This document shows positions 35,690 through 46,982 of a stretch of 64,000 nt of DNA, one piece after another. Position 1 is the stretch's first letter, and each line of letters opens with the position of its first letter. The notes under the pieces were generated by a model, which made no database searches, was not told where the DNA came from, and was given only the letters and a program-made list of their open reading frames with translations. A program made the translations under genes and the position numbers. The stretch is from Thozetella sp. PMI_491 (taxonomy: Eukaryota; Ascomycota; Sordariomycetes; Chaetosphaeriales; Chaetosphaeriaceae): positions 186,001 to 250,000 of the forward strand of contig MU270019.1 in assembly GCA_021432635.1 (NCBI GenBank). The letters are read 5' to 3'.

Positions 35690-36640
35690 AGGGAGTAGTC
35701 CCTCAAAGTCAGGCTATCTATCTCTGAGGTATTTAACCTGTTTATATTTAATCAGGTATAAGGAGGATTTCTCTTCCCTGTATAAGTAGAACAGCTAGGT
35801 ATTAGCATGTTTAAACCGCTCGTAGTATATGGTAAAGTCCCCATGCCTCGAGCGTGCCGCTAGGAGTCGGTATAATGTGGATCGTAGGAGCTAGAGTTCC
35901 TTTAGACATTTTAGCGAGGGCTTTAGGCCATGCTTCTAATATCCTGCCCAGTCCTCTGTGTATGGGCGCTACTACTGTTTGAATACTGCTTTGTACGCCG
36001 CCCTAGCTGTTCTCCTATGGTAGGCAACCGTTGGGCAGGCTCCTAGGGGTTTCGGTTCCTTGGTTCCCTGCTTGGCCAGCTTATCGGCTAGCTCGTTCCT
36101 AGGGATACCGGTGTGGCTGGGGGCCTACCGTATAAAGATCGGCCCTAGTCTGGTCTTAGCAACCTTTTGAAATTGAATGAAGGCCGTTTGTAAAGTGGTT
36201 GGCAGGGTCCTTGTAAGGCCCTGGACTACTGAGATATTGTCGAGGCAGACGTGTATCGTGGTATATCTTAGGGCGACATGTGTCGCTCTGATAAGCCCGT
36301 GCCTTGCTCCCTTAACCTCTGCGTCAAACACTTCTGCCTTACCCAGGAGCCGGCACCTAGAGGCTATTAGTCTCCTGTCTTGGTATAGTGCAAAGCTGTA
36401 TCTGGTAGCCTCTTCCAGTTGGGAGCCGTCTGTAAAGGCGACGAAGTCCTCCTTCGTGATAATGTCAAACCACTGGGTAAACGCTTTCTGCTTTCTCCTT
36501 TCCTCCCCCTAGGCTTACCTTGCGTGTGTTGGGGGGCGGGGGGGGGGCGCGTTAGTTATATAGGGTTATTCCTGGCACCCTATATATCCTTGCTGCTGCC
36601 TATATACCAAGCTTTAGGTCTTTTTTAAGAGCTTCGAGGG
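35690..36640 (-). mobile_element. degraded non-LTR (LINE) retrotransposon fragment A, RNase H and C-terminal region
   Basis: Minus-strand frames give an RNase H domain: FVAFTDGSQ near 36430, FDAEVKGARHGLIRATHVA near 36290-36330, IHVCLDN near 36230, then SHTGIPRNELADKLAKQG around 36040-36110. The typical LINE C-terminal part follows with LLAARSRHGDFTIYYERFKH near 35810-35870. Stops and Cys-to-Tyr changes (the expected cysteine knuckle reads YLYR) point to RIP. The reverse transcriptase and endonuclease regions are not present upstream, so the copy is truncated. It has the same orientation as fragment B and ends 0.9 kb from it. Confidence 0.7.
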
Positions 36641-36979
36641 CTAAGCCCATCTTAGATTCTTTTAAAAGAGTAGCCATAGTTGGTGGTAGATATTTACGTG
36701 GTTGTAATTGGAAGAACGCGTCGCGTAAGAAAGTGTACGGCTCGCCTATGGCATATTATAGCGTTTGGTGGCGCTCTTTTAGCGCAATATCTTCATCGAG
36801 GGTTGCCACCCCAAATCCTGCCGCCCCCTCTCTCGACCTTGTTCTGAACACACTACCACTACGAGGTTGAGAATGCGATCAATACTTCGTTTCTGGCCCT
36901 CAGCTCTTGTTTATCAGCTTGTTGAAGCCCCGAGAGGGCTGCTGTGTCCAATACAAGAACCTGCGTCCGGGCTCTCGGC
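36641..36979. other. no supported gene; junction of LINE relic and chromate-transporter relic
   Basis: About 340 bp. It may contain the lost first codons of the transporter. A run of G (GGGGGGCGGGGGGGGGCG) lies just left at about 36529-36547. Confidence 0.35.
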
Positions 36980-37912
36980 CGCAAGTCTTGGAATGTACTC
37001 CGAGCGAGTTGGCACTTGGGCTTCACAGCTTTCGGGGGGCCGCCTGTGCACTTCAAAGTCGTCGGTTTACTTGACCCCATATAGATATAGCCCATACCCT
37101 ACTAATGCGGGCCCCGAATAGCTCAACGAAAATTTGTGGTGAAGTTAAAGATGGATCGACCAGCAAATGGTCTGTCTGGCTGTCTACCCTTCGACCATGA
37201 CCCACAGTATTGAGATTTCGGCGTCTAGTATCAAGAGCTTTTTAGCATCTGCCAGGCTCTATCCGGAGCTGAAAGTACTAAGCTCTTATATTGTATCAAT
37301 CTCGTTCACGATGGTCCTTTGGCTGCTGTTCTGAGCTTCCTCATCTGGAGGTAGGATACAGAAAATATTGGCAACTTTAGAGTAAAGCTTACCTCTCTTC
37401 CTAGTCTTCCGGCTGCTATCGCCACGTACGGGGTCGCCATCGGAGTCTCTAGTAATGACAGCACGCTGCCACGACCCGCATACGCCCTCCTATCCGGCCG
37501 TAATGCGGCCACGGTGAGCGTCATTGGCCTAGGTGCCGTGGAGCTGTCCCAAAAGGCCATTACGGACATATTGACAAGGATTGTCTTGTTCCTAAGTGCC
37601 GCCGCTGGCTTACTGTACAACGAACTATAGTGCTTTCCGGGGCTGATGGTCCTCTCATGGCTGGTGACCTTAATATACGACTACCGTTGGCTGCATACCT
37701 TAACCTTGACACTCCTCGCCTTGGCTCGAGGCATGGTGCGGCCGCTGTCGGAGGAGAATGCTACAACCTTGGATGGCCCTGTCGCCGCCTCAACTCACGC
37801 TCTTCGTGGCGGAGAAGTGACCGGAGACCGGGACTCTCTAACAGAGATACACGAATCGCATTTGCCCGTGTGGGTACATGGAAGCCGCACGGGTACAGAT
37901 ACCGAGGCGTGA
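36980..37912 (+). pseudogene. chromate ion transporter (CHR family), broken
   Basis: The plus strand reads SWHLGFTAFGGPPVHFKVV near 36990-37060, the family's N-terminal signature. YQELFSICQALSGAESTKLL follows near 37225-37280, and LAAVLSFLIW, after a 54-nt intron (37351..37404), joins SLPAAIATYGVAIGV. Then come ALLSGRNAATVSVIGLGAVE and RIVLFLSAAAGLLYNEL. Stops interrupt the frame near 37205 and 37217 (TGA and TAG before YQELF) and again at 37627-37629, where TAG replaces the expected Trp of NALWYFP. Membrane text resumes with CFPGLMVLSWLVTLIYD. CHR proteins export chromate or sulfate with two homologous halves; here the second half (GGGPVVIPLL motif) is not found. A membrane-like frame at 38071-38274 may be a further piece. 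Confidence 0.8.
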
Positions 37913-38637
37913 GTTGTATAATATCTTGTTACGATGCCGATCTAGTCATGTCTAAATATCCTCATGTTTTCTGTAGCGCTAACTAATGAGTCATCTTCCA
38001 CAATCTTACCCTCGTCAGGCACTTTTAAACCAACCCTATTCCCGTCTATGGGTTAAGTTATGCAGTCTGGATGATATTGATCCTGATATCTCGTACTCGG
38101 CCCACACCTTCCAATTTTCTGATCACGGCACGACGCTACCTTGAGCCCCTAGCCGGAGAGATGTCTGTTCAAGTAATACCAAGAAGCCACGGTTATGACA
38201 GTCGTAGGGATGCAACTGCCCAATACCACCAAAACTCTGTAGAGACGGTCCATTCATCGAAGCCTCCATCGTAATAGAAGAACCACATGCTAAATACAGC
38301 ACAAATCAAAGTGCCAGGCAGAAAGGTAAGGGTGATAAAGGCAATAATCCTTATTATGGCACTGTCAGCCTTTGCGGCCCTTGTGATTTAGACTAAGACC
38401 TATATGTTATACTATATAACTATGTTAAATATTAGCTGGATTTTATTTTCTCTGCCGTACAGTGCGGAAACGGCCGAAAACAGCCGTTTTTGTATGGGTG
38501 TGAGCCGTGCGTGGCGCACCGTAATACTGTGCCGAAAATTCACGGCGGAAGGATTCTGTACGGCACGTGCCCGGAATAAATAACCTTACGGAACTTTACT
38601 TCGTAGTTCCTCCAGGCAAACTCCAAGCAGCGACACA
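37913..38637. other. intergenic; possible tail of the CHR relic and promoter of the next gene
   Basis: Contains a hydrophobic frame at about 38056-38274 (AVWMILILISR) that could derive from the CHR relic. From 38460 there are several CGG/CCG words (CGGAAACGGCCG, CGGCGGAAGG) just upstream of the start at 38638. No other gene is seen. Confidence 0.4.
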
Positions 38638-39871
38638 ATGCTACAGCCACATCTTCCTTACGTCGGGGCGGCCGTACTTGGCGTCGTGGAAATGGCAGGC
38701 CTTGATAGTATGTTTGGCCGGGCCTACCGTAGCGGCTGGATTGCGGCCGTCGGAGATATCATAGGCTCATCCGATCCCCAAGTCGCCGTCCTGCCGCTCT
38801 CTAGCACTAAGGTCCTAAAACACTACACAGGGTGGTCGGCCATGGATAACCTACTTGCATGGGCCGCCGTCATGTGGGCGAATGTCGTTGATGGCTCAAC
38901 CCCCCCGCTATCGCTTTATGCGATCCAGTTTAGCGGGCAGCTGGTTCCGGTCTTTGCCGTCTTCATGATAGAGGGGCTCAGGATAGGGAACTCGCACAAT
39001 GCGTTCTATTAGTCAGTACAGTCCTCCTTCCTTACCACGTCACTTTCAAGCTAACACCAAGTCCGCTGCTAGCTCTGTCTTGTGGGGTTACTTGATGCAA
39101 ATGTTCGGATATGCCACGATAATGCCTTTGTATTGCTCTGTGCACCTGCTTCTCTCACCTACTGCTGGTACACACAGAGAGTCGGCCCGCCCACGTTACT
39201 TGACCCCTTTGGATCTTCGAGCCGTTGCCCCGGCGATTTCACTAGGCTACGGGGGGCTTACTTTCCTGTTTGCCTATCCCTTCGCGTCTGGTGACATACG
39301 GCAGTGGTTATGCGCGGTATGGCAAGGATTTCCGCTCCACGTCGTGGGAATTCAGTACATACTGGCAAATACGATCCTCCCCAAAACCAAATCTAAACAG
39401 CACCTCTCCCGAACCTTAAATCAAGATGTCACGGCACTTTCCAGTTTCTACAATTTTTGTTTCTACGTCGCTGCATCAACGCAGATATTCGTCTTTTCGG
39501 TTCTAGGCGTTGTCGCTGTTTCTCCCACTCTGTTCCCGGCATATCTAGCCGAAACACTGACAGTGGCAAACGTCTTTGTGCCAGGGCCATGGTATTCTTT
39601 TCGGCCAATGGAATCGATGGCTACAGAAATGCATACTATGCTTCTATACGATCAGTACGTTGGGTCCATGGCCGGTATTATCTGGGCCGTGATTCTATAC
39701 AGCATTTCAAGAAGTTCTCCCTTGCGGTTCAGGGAGCAGCTCTTTCTGGGCTTTGATGTTCTCAAGTGGTGCGTTATTGGCGGACCAGCCGGGGCCGTTG
39801 TTCGGTTACTGCAGCGGCGTGACACACAACTACTCCTGCAGTCCAACGCGCCACAGAAGAAGGCCGAATAG
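38638..39871 (+). CDS. multi-spanning integral membrane protein of unknown function
   Basis: Two exons, 38638..39011 and 39073..39871, joined by a 61-nt intron, sum to 390 codons plus stop. It starts MLQPHLPYVGAAVLG. Seven or eight hydrophobic segments are evident (GAAVLGVVEMAGL, LLAWAAVMWANVV, LVPVFAVFMIEGL, VLWGYLMQMFGYATIMPLY, GGLTFLFAYPF, FYNFCFYVAASTQIFVF, MAGIIWAVILY, CVIGGPAGAVVRLL). No transporter signature is apparent. Proteins of this length and topology occur in fungal secondary-metabolite loci, including membrane terpene cyclases of the AscF/AscI kind, but I cannot place it there with confidence. It neighbours the tyrosinase gene tail-to-tail. Confidence 0.8.
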
Positions 39872-40054
39872 AGGTTAATAGCGAGCTAAGCTATGACCTA
39901 CACCGACTACCTTAATGCACTTGTTTACTGGGCCTGCGGGAGACTGAATGACAATTTCTTTAAGAATGGCCTAGTAGGGCTGCTATAGAGAACGAAGTAC
40001 CGCAGCAAGATGCTTGCACGCCTGTAACATTTAGGCTTACAATGTGTCCTTGAA

Positions 40055-41639
40055 TCAGACGTAGATGTAACAGAAGGCCCCATTGTTTCCTCCAAGCTGG
40101 TCATTTGCCTCCGTCAGCTTGATTTTAGGGGCTAGCCACTCCAGGTCGATCCAGGCACTGTCGGGGCTCGACTGGCGACGGTGGTGCATGCCCGACATCC
40201 CTCCAGCGCCAAGTGAAACGTAGGCATTAATACGGTTATCGGGGTCCTGCATCTGCCAGAGCCACCATAGTCGGTCCAATGCGCCGTGGTGGAAGTAAAA
40301 AACGGGGTCGCCCGGGGAGGTGTTGGCATCACCGCCGGGGTCGACTGCGTGAATATAGTGGCCCGCAGTGTGGATCTGTTTTTATCGTGGTTAGTGCGTC
40401 TCCTCGCGAGAGTTAAGGGATAAGCCAGAGGGAAACGAAGCAGAACAAAAACTCACCCCCCAAGGATAAGAGGTGTTCTTGGGTGGAGGCGTCCCTAGAA
40501 GAGTATTGTAGAAAGTGTTGATGTCCTTGCTCTCAGTAAGAAGAGCGTACATGAGCTCTGTCGTGGCACCCATGGCCGCGTTGCGATTGATATCGCGGCG
40601 CAGGCAGCGCGGGTTCGAACCCGTGCCATCAGATTTTGGATTCTTTGGGAGATCGTGGACCTGCATAGCCATAGAGGTCGGGCCCAGGCTGACAACCATG
40701 CTATCGACTTGTTAGTTCTTCGAAGTCTCTTCTGATATCAGCAAGAATGGAAGAAGCAATTCAACAACATACTCGGAAAAAGGGCCTTCCGTGACACAGC
40801 CGCCGCCGCCGCCTGATTTGATAATGTTTGGGGTTCGCCCGCTCTGAGAAATACCCTTGTAGTTGGGGTCCGGCTTGCCGTTGCCTCCCATGCTAGACGC
40901 GTTGCCGTTAAACATGGGCGAGTTCTTGGGATCTTCAGCGTAGCGACCATAATTCATATACTATGAAAAGTCAGCAAAGAGGAGGACCCTGACGTTGGTG
41001 CAACAATATCCACTCACGGGTTGGTACCCGGTATAGCCGCATTCCTCACGAAGAGCCTTCTCGTAGATGTAAACAAACTGCCGGTGCGCGTGGAAGAGAG
41101 GCAGCGTATCGTGAAGCTGAGCGGCGTGAGTCATGTGGTAAGCGATGAAATCGTCGAAGCGACTGAGGGCTCCTGGGAACCTGTCCTTGGGCGACTGAGG
41201 CGGTTTCTTCATCAAGCACTGCACGGCCTTGATGTACTCCATCCTCTGTTCCTCACTAAGATCGGCCCTGCACAGACATATAAGTAAACGGATGCGAAAG
41301 AGCCGGTTTGGATAGAAAACGTGCCACTCCCTTCGCACAGCGGCGTTCTCCAGCGTGCAGTTGTTGTTCTTGCCAGCGGCGATCTTCTTGGCCATGAAGG
41401 CCTGAACCTTCGTCATGGTGTCATCCCTAAGCTTCTCAACAGCATCGACTGTGTAAAAGGGATTTCGAATCCTATATTCTCGAACCTCGTTAACGGACAC
41501 CGAGTGACGGCGAGAACAGCTTGGGCAGGAGAGCATACATCGGACCTAGTGCGCCGGATCCAGAAGGGTTGCTTTCTTCCACTGCCCCGCCTCCAACGAG
41601 GAGAGAGGACAGCAACAGCGCGCTACCGATCGCCCGCAT
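40055..41639 (-). CDS. secreted tyrosinase-family copper oxidase
   Basis: Six exons (41639..41539, 41471..41325, 41267..41018, 40960..40773, 40700..40457, 40375..40055) sum to 416 codons plus stop. The N-terminus MRAIGSALLLSSLLVGGG is a signal peptide. The CuA site YHMTHAAQLHDTLPLFHAHR keeps three histidines with family spacing (H-x7-H-x8-H), but the usual Trp before the third is Ala, and the following PYWNW is PYMNY. No Cys stands two residues before the second His, so no thioether bridge is expected. CuB is intact: HTAGHYIH and FYFHHGALDRLWWLWQ. The family oxidises phenols to quinones. The second intron (41268..41324) must start with GC (GCACGT) to give REWADLSEEQ; unspliced, it would insert 19 residues in frame. 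Confidence 0.9.
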
Positions 41640-42517
41640 ATTGTCGCAGTTACTTGGAGACAGCTGTAGATCGTGGGTCGAACATCAGGGAACAAGAGAT
41701 GGTTTCCGGAGAAGCAGGAGGAAGGAGATATTTCAACGCCCGGTTCCCCCACAAGTGGGTTAATCGGCGCATCCGAGTCAAGACCATCCATCTCGGCACT
41801 TGGAGCAAGTGCAGTGGGAGACCCAACCGGGCAATTTTGCGCATCGAATAGGAAGCATGCATGTTCTCCGTATGGACGTTTAAATAGATTAAGATCTGTT
41901 AGTCGACCGATTTTGCCCGCCTAATGGCAAATGCTAGCCAGACCCGGCAAATTAGGTTGAGGGCCACATCAAAACACAATCAAGAGCTCCGCGGGGGTGG
42001 GGGGCGGGCCCGCTTCTAGGGACGTTGGCCATAGCGCGATACATATTGGGACGCAAGACCATTAAGATTCGTGGCCTCTTGATTGACCTTCTCATGTGTT
42101 CCTGACGCGCTAAGGCACGGATCTTGCAACCCTCGGGGGTGCGGGCCCAACAAATAGTGCTGAGCGGCTGACATGCGTGCCGGCCCGGCACCGAAAGGAT
42201 AACTGAATCCAGTCACCTAGGACTACGTAAGCGCTTCAGTGAGATTGTGCTTTGAGCCAGGATACTAGTGAGCTGGCGGTGCTATTGAACCCAGCGAATA
42301 AAAAGACCAAAGCCATGGCTGGCTTTGGCCCAGGTACAAATAGACAACTTTTTCTCACTGGCGCGAATGAAATAGGTATTCAGATAGACTAGGTAGGTAT
42401 AGTGTCTAGTTTACACAACTTGAATCTCTGGAATCCGTCTCCAGTTCGTACTAGAAGTGGCCCATCTTCCAAGTGCTTGGTGGCTTTTTCCCATCTGGCG
42501 CAGCACCAGGTCCTCCT
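41640..42517. other. intergenic, tyrosinase upstream region
   Basis: 878 bp. Contains the 5' flank of the tyrosinase gene. Frames at 41952-42216 have no features. A GC-rich tract (GGGGTGGGGGGCGGGCCCGC) lies at about 41994-42013. Confidence 0.4.
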
Positions 42518-43747
42518 CTACGGGATGACCACAGCCACCGCCGCCATCCAATTCCACACAATGGTTTTGTTATAAGCGGGCCCTTTGAGGTAGCACCAGT
42601 TGAACTTCGAAAACTGGCCCGGCACATGAGCATCGCCGTCCCAGGCCCAGATCCATACGACGGCCGCGCATGCGCCAGGATCATACGTATTCCTGTTGGC
42701 GCATCGTGCCATGCAGTCGTTCAAGCTGTACGCCACGCTGTTGGTAAGATCGGCACCGAGGCCGTTAAGACCACACTGCCGGAGGAACTTGGTGCCAGTG
42801 GCCTCGTCTACGTATACCGTATTGTTGCTGTATGGGCAATCGACATACGTCTCGGTGCCACCCGCCACCAGTGTTGCCATCACGGGCGTTTGTTCAACCG
42901 GGTATGTGGTCGAAGCGTACGTGACGTGTGAAGCAAAAGATGTAACGCTAGTTCCCAAGGTTAGCCCAGGGGTTATAGCCGCAAGAAGTGTAGCCGAGGA
43001 GGCAGCTCGAGGCGCTGAAGGAACTTACCTAGAGAAAGTGGGGCTGGTACTCGGTCCAAGGGGTCCAGAAAAACGGCTGGTGGAGGTGCTGCTTGGCGAG
43101 GCATCGCTGCTGGCGGTGCTGGCGCCTACCGCCGTCCCTGTCGGTGCAGCCGCGGTAGAGTTGTTGTTGTTTGCTAGCCGGGAGCCCAGGACACCAGCTA
43201 CTACGGCGAGAACGACAACCAGAAGCCCCACGATGCCGCCAAAGAGCCACATCCTCGTCCGCCGAGTCTGCTGCTGCACCTGCGATTCGTCCTTGACCGG
43301 GTCTGCTGTCGGTGGTGGTGGTGAAGTTGCAACTGCGGTCGATACAGGCGCCGGCGAGGGCGCTGCGGCTGGGGCATAATATTTGATATCCTGAGTCCCC
43401 GCCTGCGGAAGACCGTACGGAGTAAAATACTGAGGCTGGACGCTAGGAGGGGGGACGACCTCCGGCAGATGGTTGTATCCTACATAAGGCTCGGGCAAGT
43501 TTGGATGAGCTACCTCGGGCGCGTCGTAGTGGTAGCCAGCCTTTTCGTTCCCAGTGCTTTGTTGCGGAGCATGCTGATACCCGGCCCCTTGCTGGGCAGC
43601 CTGCTGGTATATGGCGCTCGCCTGCGCTGCATGTTGGTCTCCGGCGTCCTGGTTCACGGTGTGCTCGTTTCCAGCGTCCTGGGGCGAAGCCGTTTGGTAT
43701 CCGGTGTTTTGGTATCCAGCGTCCTGGTACCCTGTTTGTTGGTACAT
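42518..43747 (-). CDS. single-pass membrane protein with Gln/Tyr-rich tail repeats and Cys-rich ectodomain
   Basis: Exons 43747..43029 and 42947..42518 sum to 382 codons plus stop, using the start MYQQTGYQD; an in-frame ATG at 43873 would add 42 residues. The N-terminal cytoplasmic part has imperfect short repeats (QTGYQDAGYQNTGYQ, later NQDAGDQ, QQGAGYQ), then Pro-rich sequence (PEVVPPPSVQPQY). A basic RRTR stop-transfer and the membrane segment MWLFGGIVGLLVVVLAVVAG follow, then a Ser/Thr-rich stalk. The C-terminal ectodomain has about six cysteines with CPYSNNTVY, FLRQCG, LNDCMARCA and WCYLK, like PAN/apple-type or related fungal wall-sensor domains. It may bind wall or extracellular ligands. 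The family assignment is by pattern only. Confidence 0.75.
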
Positions 43748-44558
43748 CCTGGGCGAGTTGAGGCTCCGGCGGACTTTTTTCGGGGTCAAAACATGGCGAT
43801 ACACCCAACAGGCCGCGGGTGTGATGGATTGAAGACGAAGCGAAGCCAAGACACGCGCAGGGAAGAAGCTCACTACCTACTTGAACGACATCCTAACCCC
43901 CTGCCCCCTCCTCGCTCCCAATCTGCGCGCCGTTGAGATGCAGTGGTGCCAATCCTTTCTCCATAATATTAGCGTTTGATTGGCGACAGGCATGTCCGAT
44001 TGAACGCCTTAACCGGCCGCTGTAATGAGGTGTGGACTGTGGCATTGCGTTGGGGACTGCCAGGTTCCCATCCTTGTCAGTTAACCATGCCCCAGGTTTT
44101 AACCCGAACGGGACTACAATGTTGCAAGGCGACCCCCCTGACGCGATATCCGCCAATCAGGAGCGTAGCCGAGGTCCCGGGACAGGCCGTCTCAGGCGGT
44201 AGAAGCGGAGCCTCGATTTCCTAGTCAGATAAATATCGGCTCAGTGCCCCTTTCGTATATATTGTGCGGTCCTCCTTCACAGTCGGGACCCGGCCTTAAC
44301 CTCCTTTGAGGCTGCCTCCCGCAGGCCCAGGCAATTCGGCACGCATCGTTCCACTCCCGTGTGCTGACCGACCCAGAAAAAGGGTGCTCTCGAGGGCTCT
44401 CGTGTGTACCTATTCAACGCGCTTTTAGGGTGGAGGTAGTAGGGCTGAAGCAGGGCTGCCGCCCGATTGGCGCGCTCGCCATCCAGAGCGCCCACTGGCG
44501 CAGCTCCAAATTATGGTGCCTAGGGCTGATTCATTTTGCTGGGCCCAGGAATCCGGAA
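43748..44558. other. intergenic, no supported gene
   Basis: 811 bp. Contains the 5' flank of the membrane-protein gene and the 3' flank of the transcription factor. No motif of note. Confidence 0.45.
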
Positions 44559-46261
44559 TTAGCTCTCTGCCAAAAACCTGGCTCGGGCTCTTGGGTATGC
44601 GCCCGGCGGTCTATGGACTTGCAGGTTCAATGACAGGCCTTGCTGCTCCAACCTCTTGATCCTGGCGATGCAGGATTGGGTTTTCGTCTCGTCACGTTTG
44701 TGTTCGTAGTACCACTGGAGCGTGAGCATGGGAGCGATCGTTTCCTGTGCCCCCAGCGGCGTACTCTGGTACGGACAGAACAGGGATTTGCTGATGTTGT
44801 CGGCGTATTGGTCCATGACCTCATCGCCCAATCCAAGTCTCCCGGGCAGCAGGGCCGGTGGGAGAGGCTCATGTGGTGGCCCGCTCAGCTTCGCGTGCCG
44901 GGCTTGGACCTGTTTGATGACGCGGTGCAGATAAAGCGAGAACAGCCAGTACAGAATCCAGATGTAGTTCTGCCCGGGCTCTCCATAGTGCATCTTGCCG
45001 CTTCCGAATTCATATTGTCCCTCAGCCGGAGTCTCAGCTCCGGAGACAGGTTCTGGGCTAGGTACCTTCTCGGTAAGATCGCAGCACCAGTGCTCTAGGT
45101 TCTCGGCAAGCACCTTCGCCTGGGTTAATATGCTTGTCGCAACCCGGTGCACGTGTGTCGTGCCTGCATTGCCCGCGTGGATCTGAGAGTCTAGCTTGTC
45201 GGCTTGCCACGCGAGTGTGGGCAGTTTTATGACCGTCTCGAAGCCCTTCTGGACGATATAGTCGGAGTCTCCCACCTCCGCCAGGTAAAGGCTGCTGAAT
45301 GGGGGCCTGGACATGAAGAAGTCCTCGCGATGTCGCATAGTTACGTACCACTAGCACCGGTCAGCACTCGTACTAAGGTAGGGGAGGGTGGCGCGGACCC
45401 CGAGAATGCGGAACTTCTTCACGATCGTCTTAGTTAACTCGTTCCGAGGTAGCCTAGCGCAGAACGCCTCAAGAAGTTTCATGCCGCCTTTTATGTGCGT
45501 GAGGTAGCCCCCCTTTCCCTCTCCGGTGAACAGTTCAAACCGCGTGAGGATGATGCTGCTCGCTAAAGCCTCCTGGATGCCGGCCTCCGTGTTGCCAAAA
45601 GACCTCACGACCTCATTCAACATGTGCAATGCATGACCGTAGAGCTCGATACCGACTTTGAGCAGGCCATCGTCGCCATTTGTCCTCCCGACAAAGCCTG
45701 TGTAGAGGGCCAGGAGGCTCTGGCTGATCAGCCTGGATTTGCCGTGAAATAGACTCGGCAAGAGACAGACCCAGCCACCGGGCATCGTATCTACAATTTG
45801 CAGCTGGCAGCCCTCAGGCATGAACATGCCGAGAAAAAGCCCGCCAAATAGTTCACAATTTGCCGCCTTCTGCTCCGGCATCATACGGGGAGAGCCTCCG
45901 GCCCGCCGAGCCCTATCCTCCGACGGCGAATCAGTTTCAGAAAAGACTGCTCCTGGTTCGCCTCGTCGGTGGCTGTTCTTACTACGACGGACCCCCTGGC
46001 GTGGTCGACTGCGCCAGGTCTCCCAGTTCTCCGAGGAGACAACCTTGAACTCGACATCCCGAGAGTATCCGGGACACCGCATGCCCCGCGTAAAGCAGCG
46101 GTGGCACTCCGGCTGTGTAAGGTCACACTGATGTACCCATTAGCCGTGGCTGCGGCAAAGGAGAGGAGACTCCGGGTGGGGAGTCCTTTTGGGGTTACAC
46201 CTACCCGGACCTTTTTCACACGGCATGTCTCGCAAGCCTTTTGAGGCCCCGTAGAGGCCAT
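44559..46261 (-). CDS. Zn2Cys6 transcription factor (DUF3468-like middle region)
   Basis: Exons 46261..46205, 46127..45399 and 45350..44559 (introns 77 and 48 nt) sum to 525 codons plus stop. The N-terminus MASTGPQKACETCRVKKVR joins CDLTQPECHRCFTRGMRC after intron 1, a complete Zn2Cys6 cluster at about residues 10-36 followed by PGYSRDVEF. The body contains LISQSLLALYTGF, LYGHALHMLNEV, LTRFELFTGEGKGGYLTHIKG and GQNYIWILYWLFSLY. Together these resemble the regulators with a C-terminal helical DUF3468-type region. It lies between the tyrosinase/membrane genes and the thioesterase/methyltransferase/MFS set, so control of either side is possible. Intron 2 has a weak donor (GTCCGC). Confidence 0.87.
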
Positions 46262-46982
46262 TGGTCTGGCCAGATCAGCGCTTATGTGGCCGCCGCTGAT
46301 TGGCAGCAAGGCATGGATTGACAACCAAAAGTCCCCAAGGAGGCAACAAGAAGGCAGTTCGATAAGTGATTTGAAGGCCTGCGCTGTACGGTGGGCCACG
46401 GGGCTTGCTGAGGGACATGTGGCATGTGGGTTAGAATACCGTTCTTGCTGCGGTCACCGAGGGAAATTGAGGTCCAATTGCACAAGTTGTTGGGAATCTG
46501 CGTTTGGGGTTTATCATTTCTGCCTGGGGTGCGGCGTAGCTCTGGGCGTGGATTGTGCGTTGATTTGTACAGCCACCCCCACTGTGGCCGTGCGTGGATC
46601 CTTCCACCCCTAGCGCTATGCATATCCTACTGGGTATACGTGCTAGCGTGGCTTACGAGTGTTGCCAGGTATAAGAACGCTTGGCAGGGGCCCTGAGTGA
46701 GGCAATAGACTTAGGGATCATAACAACTGCTGCTTATCGTCCTTAGGGCTCGAGGGCGATCTGGAAGGGGGGATAATTGTCACGCCACACGTAGTGGGTG
46801 CAGTTATATAAGCAAGTTGGGACACCGGTTGGGCACACCATTGCGTTCAATGCTTGGTCTTTGGCCCCGCATGGCGTAGTGGTACGGTGTACCATTACGG
46901 ATTGTGTCTGTCTGGTTTTGGTGCGTGATAACACGCCTGCCAATATAGCAATAATATATCTTATAAAACGTCCCCAGGCTTA
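46262..46982. other. intergenic, no supported gene
   Basis: 721 bp. Contains the upstream region of the transcription factor and the 3' flank of the thioesterase. The sequence GGCGTAGTGGTACGG near 46873 resembles a tRNA A box, but no partner B box follows. Confidence 0.4.

Noticed and set aside
14860-36640. A single large mobile element carrying the metabolic cluster as cargo
   Set aside because: No terminal repeats, tyrosine recombinase or captain-type gene were found at either edge, so a cargo-carrying element is not supported by this window.
40610-40630. GGGTTCGAACCC resembling a tRNA B box
   Set aside because: It lies inside tyrosinase exon 5 and is fully explained as coding sequence; no A box or stem nearby.
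42696-43379. 227-codon plus-strand frame
   Set aside because: Antisense of the membrane-protein gene 42518-43747; low-complexity Ala/Val translation.
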